A stretch of 64,000 nucleotides of DNA from Candidatus Persebacteraceae bacterium Df01 (lineage in GTDB: Bacteria > Pseudomonadota > Gammaproteobacteria > Tethybacterales > Persebacteraceae): positions 385,546 to 449,545 of the forward strand of contig JANQAO010000001.1 of NCBI GenBank assembly GCA_030386295.1, written 5' to 3'. Of the stretch, positions 1 through 10,140 are shown piece after piece. The notes beneath the pieces are model-generated. The model saw only the letters and a list, made by a program, of their open reading frames with translations, had not been told where the DNA came from and searched no databases. Both the position numbers and the translations under genes were made by a program. Position 1 is the first letter of the stretch. Every line of letters begins with the position of its first letter.

Positions 1-1019
1 AGCAGGGAAAGTCCCATCATCGCCAGCCACGAGCAGTCGCGCGGTAATGTTGCGGCGCCACTTTTGACCATCAGCCATACGGTGCCGGTGATGCCGATGG
101 CCTTGCCCGCCAAGAGCCCCATTGTGATACCCAACGGCAGCGGATTGAGTAATACCGACGGTGATAAGCCGGAAAAATTGACGCCGGCGTTGGCAAAGGC
201 AAAAAGAGGCAAAATTAAAAAAGTTACCATTGTGTGCAAATCGTGTTCCAGCTTCGGCAATGGTGATTTTTTGTTTCCAGTCATCCGTAGTGGTACAGTA
301 AAAGCAACAGCTACCCCAGCCAACGTGGCGTGTACACCGGATTGCAGTACGCAAACCCACAAAATTCCTCCCAGCAACAGATATGGTGTTCGTGAACAAA
401 CTTCATATCGATTAAGAGTCCCCAAACCGACAATAATCAATAGTGACAGCAGCAGAGGCACTGTTGACAAGTCGCTGGTATAAAAAACCGCGATAATCGC
501 AATTGCGCCTAAATCGTCAATAACTGCCACTGCCAAAAGAAAAACTTTGAGCGCCAATGGCACTCGTTTGCCCAACAATGACAATACACCCAGCGAGAAT
601 GCGATGTCGGTGGCGGTGGGGATTGCCCAACCGCGCATAGCGATTGAATCATCCCAATTGAAAAAGGCATAAATGAGTGCTGGTCCTGCCATCCCACCTG
701 CCGCCGCAACCGCTGGCAACATTGCTTGCGCCCGTGAAGACAATTCGCCTTCTACTAACTCACGCTTAATTTCTAATCCCACCAGCAAAAAGAAAAGCGC
801 CATAAGACCGTCGTTGATAAAGTGCGTCAAAGAAAGAGAAAAAGTCTGCTCGCCCAGTACCACGCCAATCGGCACGTGCAAAAAATGCGCGTAAGCGGAA
901 CGGAGCTCGCTGTTGGCCATTAACATAGCTAATAAAGCGGCAATAAATAGGCAAATTCCGCCGGCAATTTCTGTCGCAAAAAAGTGTGAAAGCGTCTGAT
1001 AGGCGCGCTTTATTGGCAT
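1..1019 (-). CDS. nhaA: Na+/H+ antiporter NhaA (C-terminus beyond left edge)
   Basis: Inner-membrane antiporter that exchanges sodium for protons. About 339 codons are visible; the family is usually near 390 residues, so the C-terminal end lies beyond the window edge. Translating the reverse strand from the ATG at 1019 gives a hydrophobic protein. It carries the NhaA signature ATDIAFSLG, with Asp138, and VIDDLGAIAI, with the adjacent Asp168/Asp169. These match the family's ion-binding aspartates (E. coli D133, D163, D164). An AGGAAA stretch precedes the start. The gene begins 3 bases after the prpD stop codon, so it is probably the last member of the prp transcript. Its link to propionate use is unclear. 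Confidence 0.93.
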   Translation of the reverse strand, partial: MPIKRAYQTLSHFFATEIAGGICLFIAALLAMLMANSELRSAYAHFLHVPIGVVLGEQTFSLSLTHFINDGLMALFFLLVGLEIKRELVEGELSSRAQAMLPAVAAAGGMAGPALIYAFFNWDDSIAMRGWAIPTATDIAFSLGVLSLLGKRVPLALKVFLLAVAVIDDLGAIAIIAVFYTSDLSTVPLLLSLLIIVGLGTLNRYEVCSRTPYLLLGGILWVCVLQSGVHATLAGVAVAFTVPLRMTGNKKSPLPKLEHDLHTMVTFLILPLFAFANAGVNFSGLSPSVLLNPLPLGITMGLLAGKAIGITGTVWLMVKSGAATLPRDCSWLAMMGLSL

Positions 1020-1022
1020 GAA

Positions 1023-2459
1023 TTAATTTTTTCCTGTCGCCAACAAATCGCAAAAATCGCGTACTGGTAATTGGTGTAGGCGCGCGTCATCGGCAAATAG
1101 ACCAACAATTTTTGCACAATGTGGTGGCGTAAAAATCGACTCCAAAGCGCCGGCAAATTTGGCTTGTAAGTGTGGGATGCTTTCTTGCCGTCGCCGTTTG
1201 TGTCCGAGCGGATATTCTATTTCTATCCGTTCGCTCGCTGTCCCGTCTTTAAAAAATACCTGTACAGCATTGGCAATGGAGCGTTTATCTGGATTTAGGT
1301 AGTCGCGGCTGTATTGAGTATTTTCCACCACTTCCATTTTGTCGCGTAAAGAGTCAATTAATGGATTGTCGGCGATTGTATCCTCATAGTCAGCGGCGGT
1401 GAGGCGGCCAAAAATCAGTGGCACAGCAGTCATGTATTGAATGCAGTGGTCGCGGTCTGCTGGGTTATGCAGAGGACCTGTTTTGCTGATAATGCGCACG
1501 GCGGACTCTTGCGTTTCAATACGCACTCGCGCAATGTCGTTTATTTTATTAGCGACGGATGTATGCAGCCGCATGGCACATTCAGCAGCAGTTTGAGCGT
1601 GAAATTCTGCTGGAAAAGACACCTTAAACAATATATTTTCCATCACGTAAGAACCATATTCTCGATTAACAACCAAGGGGTTTCCACCAAAAGATACATC
1701 GGAAAATCCCCACGTTGGCGCGCTCAGTGCTCCAGGGATGGACGTTTCTCCCGCCATTGCCATGAGTGCCAAACGCAAACCGCGGCTAGTGGCATCTCCC
1801 GCCGCCCATGATTTACGGCTGCCTGTGTTGGGTGCATGACGATACACGCGTAATGACTGCCCGTCAGCCCATGCGTGCGATATGGCGGCAACGGCTTGTT
1901 CTTTGTTGGCGCCCAGCAAGCGGGCACACACAGCGGTAGAAGCCACTTTCACTAGAACTACGTGGTCTAAGCCAACACGATTGAAACTGTTTTCCAGAGC
2001 TAGAACTCCCTGAATTTCGTGTGCTTTAACCATCATTTCCAGTACATCGGCTACGGTTAATTCGCCACCACGACGAGACAGATAATCAGCAGTAGCTAAA
2101 ATGCCGCCTAGATTATCGGACGGGTGTCCCCACTCTGCTGCTAGCCATGTATCGTTAAAGTCCAGCCAGCGAATAAGCGCACCATTGTCAAAGGCTGCCT
2201 TTACTGGATCTAGTTGATGCGTTGTACCAATCACTCGTGCGCCGTCCGCAAGCGTTGCTCCCGGCACGATGGGTCCTAAATGGCGCGTGCAGGCATCATA
2301 CGACAACGCCATTAAAGCGCAGCCAATGCTGTCCATCAGGCACAGTTGTGCTGTTTGTAAAGCGGGCGCAGACGGTGTGCTACGATAAACGTAGTCCATG
2401 ATACGAATGATGTCGGCGTCTGGCTGTGGACGAATATTGGAATCAGACTGGTTAGACAT
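1023..2459 (-). CDS. prpD: 2-methylcitrate dehydratase PrpD
   Basis: Member of the MmgE/PrpD family, 478 residues (E. coli PrpD is 483). It dehydrates 2-methylcitrate in the cytosolic methylcitrate cycle that oxidises propionyl-CoA. Recognisable segments are the N-terminal [10 protein letters not shown] and the conserved block [19 protein letters not shown] near residues 98-116, followed by [13 protein letters not shown]. The assignment to PrpD, rather than a general MmgE/PrpD protein, is supported by prpC and prpB upstream on the same strand. It follows the large membrane/spermidine-synthase-like gene by 16 bases and precedes nhaA by 3 bases. No aconitase-type AcnD/PrpF pair is seen, consistent with the PrpD-type pathway. 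Confidence 0.95.
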   Translation of the reverse strand: MSNQSDSNIRPQPDADIIRIMDYVYRSTPSAPALQTAQLCLMDSIGCALMALSYDACTRHLGPIVPGATLADGARVIGTTHQLDPVKAAFDNGALIRWLDFNDTWLAAEWGHPSDNLGGILATADYLSRRGGELTVADVLEMMVKAHEIQGVLALENSFNRVGLDHVVLVKVASTAVCARLLGANKEQAVAAISHAWADGQSLRVYRHAPNTGSRKSWAAGDATSRGLRLALMAMAGETSIPGALSAPTWGFSDVSFGGNPLVVNREYGSYVMENILFKVSFPAEFHAQTAAECAMRLHTSVANKINDIARVRIETQESAVRIISKTGPLHNPADRDHCIQYMTAVPLIFGRLTAADYEDTIADNPLIDSLRDKMEVVENTQYSRDYLNPDKRSIANAVQVFFKDGTASERIEIEYPLGHKRRRQESIPHLQAKFAGALESIFTPPHCAKIVGLFADDARLHQLPVRDFCDLLATGKN

Positions 2460-2475
2460 AATTGTTTTTTATAAA

Positions 2476-5400
2476 TTATATTTTTGTCGCCGCTTGAGCG
2501 GCAATAAATCGTGTGGCGTGGTGAATCGTAGGATTAACCAGCGGTAATTGGTTGATAAGCGATAGTACACGTGAGTAATTTCCTAATTGATATTGTGCAG
2601 CCATTGCTGACAGTAATACAATTTGCCCTGATTGGGTATTGAAGTCGGAATACGAAAATAATTCCTGTGTCGTGTCGGCTAGGGTGGTGGCGTCACGTAA
2701 GGAAAGCGCTCGCCAAAATTGTGTGTAAATACCGGCAATTGATCCCGCATCTGCTAACTGTTCAGCAACGCACCCTTCTTCTTCCAATAGCTCCCAAACA
2801 ACGAGCATGTTTTCTCGGCTAATATGCGGCATTAGTCGAGTAATGAGCGAGCTGACACTCAGCATATATTTGCCGGCGTTGTTTCCATTATTGTTATTGG
2901 CGGCCATATCCGCGTTATTCTCTTCTTCTTCGGAGTTTGTGGAAGAAAGGGTTAAATCTACCTTGCTTTCTGGGTTGTCAGAACCGTGTTCAGATCTTTT
3001 GATAACCGTGTTCTCCTCCTCATTTTCTGTTGTATCATGACGATTACTGTAGCAGGATAATGATTGCATTGCATTGATAAGGCGGATCAACTCGCCGTTT
3101 TCTTCCTTTAAAGAAGCGAACAACTTACGCGCCGAAGCGATTTCATTTGCCAATGGGGAACGAGGAAGGGCGGCAACTGCTTCCGGTGACATTTTCCAGT
3201 CTCCTGCCATTTCCATTACTGGCACCGGTAATGACCGAACATTTGGCCATATATAGTGAGTCTTAGTAAAGAAAGACAAAGGAGCATGGTGTTCTAAATA
3301 GGGGAAATAATCAGAATTAGCCGGTGTATTAAACGATTCGTAATAGGGCAACATATGTTTTTTATCGCCTACAAACAATTGCTCAACATCGGGAGCGCTA
3401 TGAAATCCATAATATCCAAAAAATTCACGGGCGTTATCGTCAGCAAAAATGGCAGATAATAGTGGTGGCACTTGTCCATCCGCCACCGTGATAATTACCA
3501 AATCGCTACTTGAGGATAAATACATTCTAAAATCGGAAAATTCTTCGCTCAATGCGCGGGCAATGGAAGCAACTAATTGCGGCGAACTTTCGTAAAGTGG
3601 TGTCCATTGCACAAAAACGCCATCTTGAGCCAGCGAGGTGCGCACGCGGCGATAAAATTCTTTGGTAAATAGGCTAGCAACGCCACTAATCCACGGGTTG
3701 GAAGGTCCAGAAACAATAATATCGTATTTCCCCCCGGTACGAATAAAAGCACTCTTAGCATCATCAATAATAAAATGATTACGCGGATCAGAAAATACCG
3801 GCGCAACTTTTTCTCCCATTTGTTGAGCTCCCGCTATGACCATTGGTTCAATCTCAATGTTGTCCACACGCTGCAATTTAGAAGATTGCAGCAAAGTGCG
3901 TGTAGTTAACCCACTACCAAACCCTATATTGGCAGCAGTACGCGCATCTGGACGTGCTAACAGTGGTAATAATCCCAACATTGTCATCGTCATCTCGTCA
4001 CTGCTGTAATTGTCTGATTGGTTATCGTATACAATCGCCGCATCAATTTTGCCGTTGGTGCGGATAGATTTGTCGCTCTTAAGTCCGTTTGTTCGCTCCA
4101 ACACCGATATTGAGGCGGTTTTTCCATCGCGATAAAAAACAATTTTCTGGTTTTCTCCTATCGCCTGTCCGTGGCGGAAGACCCCAGCGGCGGCGTATTG
4201 CAGCGGAATATTTCCAAACAACAAGGTAACAGCCAGTACCGCTGTTGTAAAACTTGTCGCCGTAAAAGAAAACAGTCGCCGACCGACATAAGCAAACAAT
4301 CCTATTCCTAGCAGCACATCGGCCAGAGCACCGATGAGTATGCCGTTTTTGACACCAACATGAGTAAGCAGCACGTGTACCGCCAGAAAAACACCAATAA
4401 TAGAGCCGATAGTATTGGCAGCATAAACAATACCTAAAGACGCTTCGCCGCGCTGAGCCATCAAAAGCCGTGTAATAAGGGGCAACGTCATGCCTGCACA
4501 AATGGTTACTGGTAGCATCAGCGCCGTCGCCAACCCAGCACCAAACAAAAGGTGCTTGACATAAGCCGTCGTATCGCGCGCTTCTGTTGACCATTGAGCA
4601 ATGTATTGTTCAAATAAAAACGGATATGCGAGCAAAGAAACCATTGCTAAGCAACCCATAACTACTTGAATGCTGCCAAGCAACACCAGCGGTTCAGCGA
4701 CTTTATCAATGCGTTGCTTGACCAACAAACTGCCTAAGGCTAACCCGGCAATAAACACTCCTAGCACAATTTCAAAGGAATGAGTAGAAGCACCGAGCAG
4801 CAGGGAAATCATGCGTACCCACATAATTTCGTAAATAAACGATGACAAGCCGGTAACGGCCGCAACCACAATCAAAATCCATTCTAAACGAGAAAGTTTA
4901 TAAGGATAACTGATAGCAGGTGGTGGTGGTTGTTTGCCTTCTCCGTAGCGGAGTATGAGTATCCACACAAGAGCAGCAATGGCAAAATTAATCATGCTGC
5001 CAACGGCGCCGGCGCCGGGCAGCCCTAATGCTGGCAATAATAAAAAGCTGTTGCACAGCACGCCAATTGCCGCGCCGAGGAAATTAGTAAAGTACAGCAT
5101 GGCGATAATTTCGCCTGGTCGTTTGTCCCACAGTCGAAGCATGCCGGCACTAAGCAATGGAAACGTGGCACCCAGCAATAACGCTTGTGGAAATATTAGT
5201 GCTGCTGCCAGTCCCCATTTGAGGAGCGTTGCCGCTTCTATGGTTTGCGTGGCAGGCAGTGCAAAATTGAGTGCCCAATCCAGTGTAGCAACATAAATAT
5301 GGTGAAAATATATTGCTGCCAAGGCCAGCACCGCTTCCACCGCAACATAGGCAAGCAGTGGGCGTGTCAGGCGAGTACTAAAACGCGCTACCAATGCCGA

Positions 5401-5751
5401 GCCGCCGGCCAATCCCAGCAAAAATATCGCCAGTACTAGTGCCTGCGCATAAGCAGCATGACCAAGAAAAATTTTAAGATAACGAGTCCATAGTGATTCA
5501 TAAATCAAAGCTGAAAAACCCGATGCGGCAAAAATCGCGTAATACCACCATTTCTGCAGACTATCCTTTACGGCTGGCGCTTGCGGTGGCGGATTCATCT
5601 CTCTTATTTCATGACCGCCGTCGGTAGTAGGGGTCGCGCTTTTTAGTAGTTCGGTTGCCGAGGTGTCTGGCGGATGAGAAATTGTGGCAGTGGGAATATC
5701 AGATTCGGTAACTGAATTTGATAAGTAATTATCTTTGTCAGTCAAAGTCAT
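2476..5751 (-). CDS. Large membrane protein with spermidine-synthase-like domain
   Basis: A 1091-residue fusion. Residues 1-64 are hydrophilic. Residues about 65-535 contain many hydrophobic helices, for example AIFAASGFSALIYESLWTRY. A spermidine-synthase-type Rossmann methyltransferase fold follows at about 545-790, with the nucleotide-binding loop GFGSG near 609, the acidic DNIEIEP and SGPSNPW. The C-terminal 300 residues include an Asn-rich low-complexity stretch near 950. Proteins of this layout are usually annotated as fused MFS/spermidine synthase; their substrates are largely unknown. The ATG overlaps the prpC stop codon (TAATG), so translation is probably coupled. It sits between prpC and prpD, an unusual place. 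A true polyamine synthase role is not shown. Confidence 0.85.
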   Translation of the reverse strand: MTLTDKDNYLSNSVTESDIPTATISHPPDTSATELLKSATPTTDGGHEIREMNPPPQAPAVKDSLQKWWYYAIFAASGFSALIYESLWTRYLKIFLGHAAYAQALVLAIFLLGLAGGSALVARFSTRLTRPLLAYVAVEAVLALAAIYFHHIYVATLDWALNFALPATQTIEAATLLKWGLAAALIFPQALLLGATFPLLSAGMLRLWDKRPGEIIAMLYFTNFLGAAIGVLCNSFLLLPALGLPGAGAVGSMINFAIAALVWILILRYGEGKQPPPPAISYPYKLSRLEWILIVVAAVTGLSSFIYEIMWVRMISLLLGASTHSFEIVLGVFIAGLALGSLLVKQRIDKVAEPLVLLGSIQVVMGCLAMVSLLAYPFLFEQYIAQWSTEARDTTAYVKHLLFGAGLATALMLPVTICAGMTLPLITRLLMAQRGEASLGIVYAANTIGSIIGVFLAVHVLLTHVGVKNGILIGALADVLLGIGLFAYVGRRLFSFTATSFTTAVLAVTLLFGNIPLQYAAAGVFRHGQAIGENQKIVFYRDGKTASISVLERTNGLKSDKSIRTNGKIDAAIVYDNQSDNYSSDEMTMTMLGLLPLLARPDARTAANIGFGSGLTTRTLLQSSKLQRVDNIEIEPMVIAGAQQMGEKVAPVFSDPRNHFIIDDAKSAFIRTGGKYDIIVSGPSNPWISGVASLFTKEFYRRVRTSLAQDGVFVQWTPLYESSPQLVASIARALSEEFSDFRMYLSSSSDLVIITVADGQVPPLLSAIFADDNAREFFGYYGFHSAPDVEQLFVGDKKHMLPYYESFNTPANSDYFPYLEHHAPLSFFTKTHYIWPNVRSLPVPVMEMAGDWKMSPEAVAALPRSPLANEIASARKLFASLKEENGELIRLINAMQSLSCYSNRHDTTENEEENTVIKRSEHGSDNPESKVDLTLSSTNSEEEENNADMAANNNNGNNAGKYMLSVSSLITRLMPHISRENMLVVWELLEEEGCVAEQLADAGSIAGIYTQFWRALSLRDATTLADTTQELFSYSDFNTQSGQIVLLSAMAAQYQLGNYSRVLSLINQLPLVNPTIHHATRFIAAQAATKI

Positions 5752-6878
5752 TATTGTGAATTTTCTCTTTGTTCAATAGCGATGAAAGGCCGGTCATCCG
5801 GACCGACATAATCGGCAGCTGGTCGAATCAAACGGTTATCGGCACGTTGTTCGATAATGTGTGCCGCCCAACCGCTAATGCGTGAAACTACAAACAATGG
5901 GGTAAATAGCGACGTTGGTACTCCCATAAAATGATAGGCTGAGGCGCTGTAAAAATCCAGATTTGGAAACATTTTCTTTTTAGCCCACATTTTTTGTTCA
6001 ATAGCTTCCGACACGGCAAATAATTTCTCATTTGGATGCCCCTGAGATAATCGTTGTGATTGCGTTTTAATAATTTCGTTGCGTGGATCGCACACCGAGT
6101 ATACGGCGTGACCGAAACCCATGATTTTTTCCTTGCGCGCCAGCATGGCGTCAATGTTAGTAACAGCGTCCACAGGAGAGTCAAAGCGTTCAATTAGTGT
6201 CATTGCCCACTCGTTGGCGCCGCCGTGCAATGGTCCGCTTAGTGCGCCAATCGCCGCCGTTACTGCTGAATGGAAATCTGATAGCGTCGCCGTTACTACA
6301 CGGGCGGAAAAAGTGGAAGCGTTAAATTCGTGCTCGGCGTATAGTACTAGCGATACGTCCATCGCCGACGTTTCGTCAGCGAGCGGCGGAGTGCCTTTAA
6401 TCAAGTGCAATAATTGGGTAGCGATATTGTCATCATCGGTGTTGGTATCAATGCGTTCGCCATGTTGCACAAAACGATACCAATATCCCAAAGCACTTGG
6501 AAAAAAAGCTAACAAGCGTTCTGCTACATCTATTTGTCGTGAAAAATCACCTTCCGGCTCTATCGTGCCTAATATTGAACAGGCAGTGCGCATAACATCC
6601 ATCGGACGAGCAGTGGCGGGGATTTTCTCAAGCGTTTCACGTACTGTTGGCGGTAGCCCGCGCAGTTTACGCAAGCGCTTTTTGAATGCAACTAATTCGG
6701 TTACTGTAGGTAATTCGCCGTGTAAGAGTAGCCACGCCGTTTCTTCAAAACTAGCGTGTGCTGCTAATTCTTCAATTGAATAGCCGCGGTAAGTTAATCC
6801 ACGACCGGCTTTCCCACATGTTGCAATTGCTGTACGTCCGGCGCTTACGCCACGTAATCCATCAGTATTTCGCGTCAT
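5751..6878 (-). CDS. prpC: 2-methylcitrate synthase PrpC
   Basis: Citrate-synthase family enzyme, 375 residues, condensing propionyl-CoA with oxaloacetate to 2-methylcitrate. The catalytic triad of the family is visible: His218 in GPLHGGANE, His257 in MGFGHAVY and Asp308 in NLDFYSA. The N-terminal GLRGVSAG...[15 protein letters not shown] is typical of short-form methylcitrate and citrate synthases. The product is inferred from the operon: prpB is immediately upstream, sharing a TAATG overlap, and prpD follows. The start codon at 6878 overlaps the prpB stop and the stop overlaps the next gene, so all three are likely translationally coupled. Some citrate synthase side activity is possible. 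Confidence 0.94.
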   Translation of the reverse strand: MTRNTDGLRGVSAGRTAIATCGKAGRGLTYRGYSIEELAAHASFEETAWLLLHGELPTVTELVAFKKRLRKLRGLPPTVRETLEKIPATARPMDVMRTACSILGTIEPEGDFSRQIDVAERLLAFFPSALGYWYRFVQHGERIDTNTDDDNIATQLLHLIKGTPPLADETSAMDVSLVLYAEHEFNASTFSARVVTATLSDFHSAVTAAIGALSGPLHGGANEWAMTLIERFDSPVDAVTNIDAMLARKEKIMGFGHAVYSVCDPRNEIIKTQSQRLSQGHPNEKLFAVSEAIEQKMWAKKKMFPNLDFYSASAYHFMGVPTSLFTPLFVVSRISGWAAHIIEQRADNRLIRPAADYVGPDDRPFIAIEQRENSQ

Positions 6879-7771
6879 TATTTTTCTCCAAAAAGGCTAT
6901 CCATTTTTTGTTCGCAAGCATGATAGTTTAAATAATCATACAATTCTTCGCGCGTTTGCATACCATCTAAAACCGCCTGCTGGCTGCCCTCGCGGCGAAT
7001 TACACGATACGTATCAAGTGCCGCTTTATTCATAGATCTAAATGCCGACAATGGAAACAACATGATGTTCACACCAGCATCCGCCAATTCTTGTGCCGTG
7101 AAAAGCGGAGTGTGACCAAACTCAGTAATGTTAGCCAAAATCGGTTTTTGGCAGGTCTCTTTAAAAGCGCGATAATCGTCCAAGGTATTGGCAGCTTCAA
7201 CAAAAATCATATCGGCGCCGGCTTCGGCATAGGCACAGGCGCGTTCTAATGCTTGTGTATGCGACTCTGATGCCAGTGCATCAGTACGCGCCATAATGAC
7301 AAAAGAATCATCAGGACGGGCGTCTACCGCGGCACGCACCCGGTCGGTCATTTCTTCCGCTGTTACCAGCGTTTTGTTAGGGCGATGACCACAACGTTTG
7401 GCCTGCGCTTGATCTTCTAAGTGAATGCCGGCGGCACCGGAACGAGTGAGTGATTTGACCGTGCGGGCAATATTGAGCCAAGTGCCAAAGCCGGTATCCG
7501 CATCTACCAGTAGGGGAAGCTCGGAGGCGGCGGTAATACGCTCGGCGTCAATTATCACGTCTTGCAGTGTTGTCACTGCCAAATCGGGAAGTCCCATCGC
7601 CGCGGCTACGCCACCACCGGATAAATATAAAGAATCAAAACCCGCTCTTTCGGCCATCCTAGCGCAATAACCGTTAATCACGCCCGGCATAAGGAGCGGT
7701 GCGTGCTGTTGTGCTGCCTGCCGTAACTGTGCCCCCGCCGACAAGCGTTTGATGGGATTTATGGATGACAT
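6878..7771 (-). CDS. prpB: Methylisocitrate lyase PrpB
   Basis: Isocitrate lyase/PEP mutase superfamily, 297 residues. It splits 2-methylisocitrate to pyruvate and succinate in the last step of the methylcitrate cycle. Visible features are the SGGG loop (51-54), the metal-ligand region [10 protein letters not shown] (88-96) and the catalytic loop KRCGH (125-129) with Cys127, which separates PrpB from carboxyvinyl-phosphonate mutases. It is the first gene of the prp unit on the minus strand, divergent from clpA across about 190 bases. No prpR regulator gene is next to it. A perfect TATAAT box lies upstream. No good ribosome-binding site is seen before the ATG. Confidence 0.95.
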   Translation of the reverse strand: MSSINPIKRLSAGAQLRQAAQQHAPLLMPGVINGYCARMAERAGFDSLYLSGGGVAAAMGLPDLAVTTLQDVIIDAERITAASELPLLVDADTGFGTWLNIARTVKSLTRSGAAGIHLEDQAQAKRCGHRPNKTLVTAEEMTDRVRAAVDARPDDSFVIMARTDALASESHTQALERACAYAEAGADMIFVEAANTLDDYRAFKETCQKPILANITEFGHTPLFTAQELADAGVNIMLFPLSAFRSMNKAALDTYRVIRREGSQQAVLDGMQTREELYDYLNYHACEQKMDSLFGEK

Positions 7772-7835
7772 AGTTAATGGTTGCCGATGAAACCGGCTTT
7801 TATTGAGACAAATCAGCTTGCAACGGTAAATATGT

Positions 7836-7841
7836 ATTATA
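7836..7841 (-). promoter_or_regulatory. Candidate -10 box of the prp operon
   Basis: A perfect TATAAT on the minus strand, 64 bases upstream of the prpB start. No convincing -35 box is found 16-18 bases upstream, so an activator may be needed or this may be chance. It lies in the prpB/clpA divergent intergenic region. Confidence 0.4.
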
Positions 7842-7959
7842 CTTTAATCTCAAACGGCGCTTGCTAGTTTTTGTTTTTTGGACAGGGTCAGTGCCCAACA
7901 TGCTAGAGCAAGTAGTTTTATATCAACCACTCATAGCGGACGTTGTTTTATAAAACATT

Positions 7960-10128
7960 ATGATTACGCAAGAGTTAGAAGAAAACATTAACTTTACCCA
8001 CGCTGATGCGCGGCGGCGTGGCTTAGAAGTCATTACCGTTGAGCATTTGGTACTGGTACTAATTGATAATTCATCCGTACGCCAGTGCTTAACTTCTTGC
8101 CGTGCCGATGTGCAAAGTTTGCGACAAGATTTGGAACATTTTTTGGAATCACGGGTAGTGCACACGCCTGGATGCTCTCCTTCCCCTACTGCCAGCTTTC
8201 AGCGAGTGCTCAAGCGAGCAATTTCGCAAACGCGCAATCATGCCCATGCCAAGGCATCTGGCGCGCATGTTTTGGCGGCGGTGTTTGCGGAGCCCGGCTC
8301 ACATGCTGCCTATTTCTTAAAAAAAAATGGAGTAGAACGGCTGGCGGTGCTGGCACACACTAGCGAACAAGCAGAAAAATTCAAATCCGATGAGACTAAG
8401 CTTAACACCGATAATGATCTAGTAGCGCTTGCCGCCGCCGGTGAAATTGACGCGCCGTTAGGACGTGAAGAAGAAGTGCAGGAATTGATACGCATACTTA
8501 GTCGTAAATACAAAAATAATCCACTGCTTGTTGGTGAGTCGGGAGTTGGAAAAACCGCTGTGGTACACAAACTAGCGTACGCGGCGGCAGCACAACAGGC
8601 GCCGGAAGCGCTAGCCGGCATGAAGTTGTTTTCGGTCTCCATCGGCGATTTAGTGGCAGGGACTAAATACCGCGGTGATTTTGAGCAACGGCTGCACCAA
8701 CTCATAGAAAGATGCCGTGCCCACACCAACGCAGTTATGTTTATTGATGAAATTCACACACTCATTGGCGCTGGCGCTGTTTCTGGCAACAATTTGGATG
8801 CAGCCAACATTCTCAAACCGGTACTTGGCGGTAGTGGAATTCGCTGTATTGGAGCCACGACCTTTTCCGAATATCGCCGTATTTTTGAAAAAGAGGCGGC
8901 GTTGGCGCGGCGGTTTCAAAAAATACATATTGACGAACCTAAAGATGCAGAATTGACAGTTATCCTTAACGGTATTATTGAACGATTGTCGGCGCATCAC
9001 AAAGTCATTTACGCGCCGACTGCAGCAGCTTCTGCGGTACACTATTCTCGTCGTTTTTTGCCTTCGCGTTTTTTGCCTGACAAAGCCATTGACGTGTTGG
9101 ATGACGCTGGTGCTCAACGGCGTTTCGCGGGTGGTAAAACGCCGGTTGACGATGACGCCATTGCCACCGCAGCGACTGCAGCGGCAGGGTTGCCACAGCG
9201 CGCCGCTGACCATGGCCGACATTTGCGCGGCTTGGAACAACAACTGGCATCTGCCGTTATTGACCAACCAGAAGCAGCAAAAGTGCTCGCCAATGCGGTA
9301 TTACGATTACAGCTGGGCTATCACGATAGCACTCGCACCGCTGGCGCCTTTTTGTTTGCAGGCCCCACTGGTGTCGGCAAGACCGAAATGAGCCGTCGAT
9401 TGGCCGGTTTTTTGGGTGTATCGTTGTTGCGATTTGATATGTCTGAGTGCATGGAAGCGCATGCCGTATCGCGCCTCATTGGCGCGCCTCCTGGGTATGT
9501 AGGTTACGAACAAAGTGGTCAATTAGTGGAAAGGATTTCCCATCATCCTAATGCTGTCGTATTGCTAGATGAAATTGAAAAAGCGCACCCTGACGTGCTC
9601 AATATACTTTTGCAGGTAATGGATTATGGAGTGCTTACCGACAATGCTGGGCGCCGTGCTGATTTTTCCGGTGCTATTTTGGTAATGACTACTAATGCCG
9701 GCGCAGCACAGTGGGAGCGCGCGCCTGTCGGTTTTTCTCGTGATGATGCCGCACAGGCAGGTACGGAAGCGTTATCGCGCCAACTTTCTCCCGAATTTCG
9801 CAATCGCTTAGATGCCGTCGTACGGTTTACGCCGTTGGGTAAGGCAACGTTGTCGCGCATTTTGAGTCTGCGCTTGAAAGAACTTAGTCACCGTTTGCTA
9901 GTAGACAAAAAAATCCATATCAATGTTGGCCGCCGCTTGCGAGTGCGCCTACTAGCGGACGGGTTTTCTGCTGCGATGGGAGCCCGTCCGTTAGAGAGAC
10001 TTATCCGTGAACATATTATGGAACCGCTGGCACAGGCCGAAGCTGCCGGTCAAATTGTTGCTGGTGGACGCTATGCATTAGAAGACAACAATGGTGTCGC
10101 AACCGTCAATGTCTGTTCTGTACATTGA
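7960..10128 (+). CDS. clpA: ATP-dependent Clp protease ATP-binding subunit ClpA
   Basis: AAA+ unfoldase that feeds substrates to ClpP, 722 residues (E. coli 758). The order is: N-domain (1-145); first AAA module with Walker A GESGVGKTA (192-200), Walker B MFIDEIHTLIG and GAGAVSG; second module with GPTGVGKTE (from 468), VVLLDEIEKAHPDVLN and the PEFRNRLD sensor region. The ClpP-contact loop is VGF (590-592) where E. coli has IGL; this fits the [LIV]-G-[FL] pattern. Unlike in many proteobacteria, no clpS adaptor gene lies directly upstream; the region there is the promoter space shared with prpB. It converges on the L,D-transpeptidase gene with 12 bases between. Confidence 0.95.
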   Translation: MITQELEENINFTHADARRRGLEVITVEHLVLVLIDNSSVRQCLTSCRADVQSLRQDLEHFLESRVVHTPGCSPSPTASFQRVLKRAISQTRNHAHAKASGAHVLAAVFAEPGSHAAYFLKKNGVERLAVLAHTSEQAEKFKSDETKLNTDNDLVALAAAGEIDAPLGREEEVQELIRILSRKYKNNPLLVGESGVGKTAVVHKLAYAAAAQQAPEALAGMKLFSVSIGDLVAGTKYRGDFEQRLHQLIERCRAHTNAVMFIDEIHTLIGAGAVSGNNLDAANILKPVLGGSGIRCIGATTFSEYRRIFEKEAALARRFQKIHIDEPKDAELTVILNGIIERLSAHHKVIYAPTAAASAVHYSRRFLPSRFLPDKAIDVLDDAGAQRRFAGGKTPVDDDAIATAATAAAGLPQRAADHGRHLRGLEQQLASAVIDQPEAAKVLANAVLRLQLGYHDSTRTAGAFLFAGPTGVGKTEMSRRLAGFLGVSLLRFDMSECMEAHAVSRLIGAPPGYVGYEQSGQLVERISHHPNAVVLLDEIEKAHPDVLNILLQVMDYGVLTDNAGRRADFSGAILVMTTNAGAAQWERAPVGFSRDDAAQAGTEALSRQLSPEFRNRLDAVVRFTPLGKATLSRILSLRLKELSHRLLVDKKIHINVGRRLRVRLLADGFSAAMGARPLERLIREHIMEPLAQAEAAGQIVAGGRYALEDNNGVATVNVCSVH

Positions 10129-10140
10129 TAAATATAAAGG

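Noticed and set aside
6121-6783. 220-codon open frame on the plus strand opposite prpC
   Set aside because: It is a shadow of a strongly conserved gene; its translation has no recognisable family and there is no ribosome-binding site.
8650-9267. 205-codon open frame opposite clpA
   Set aside because: Reverse shadow of the first AAA module; no homology or signals.
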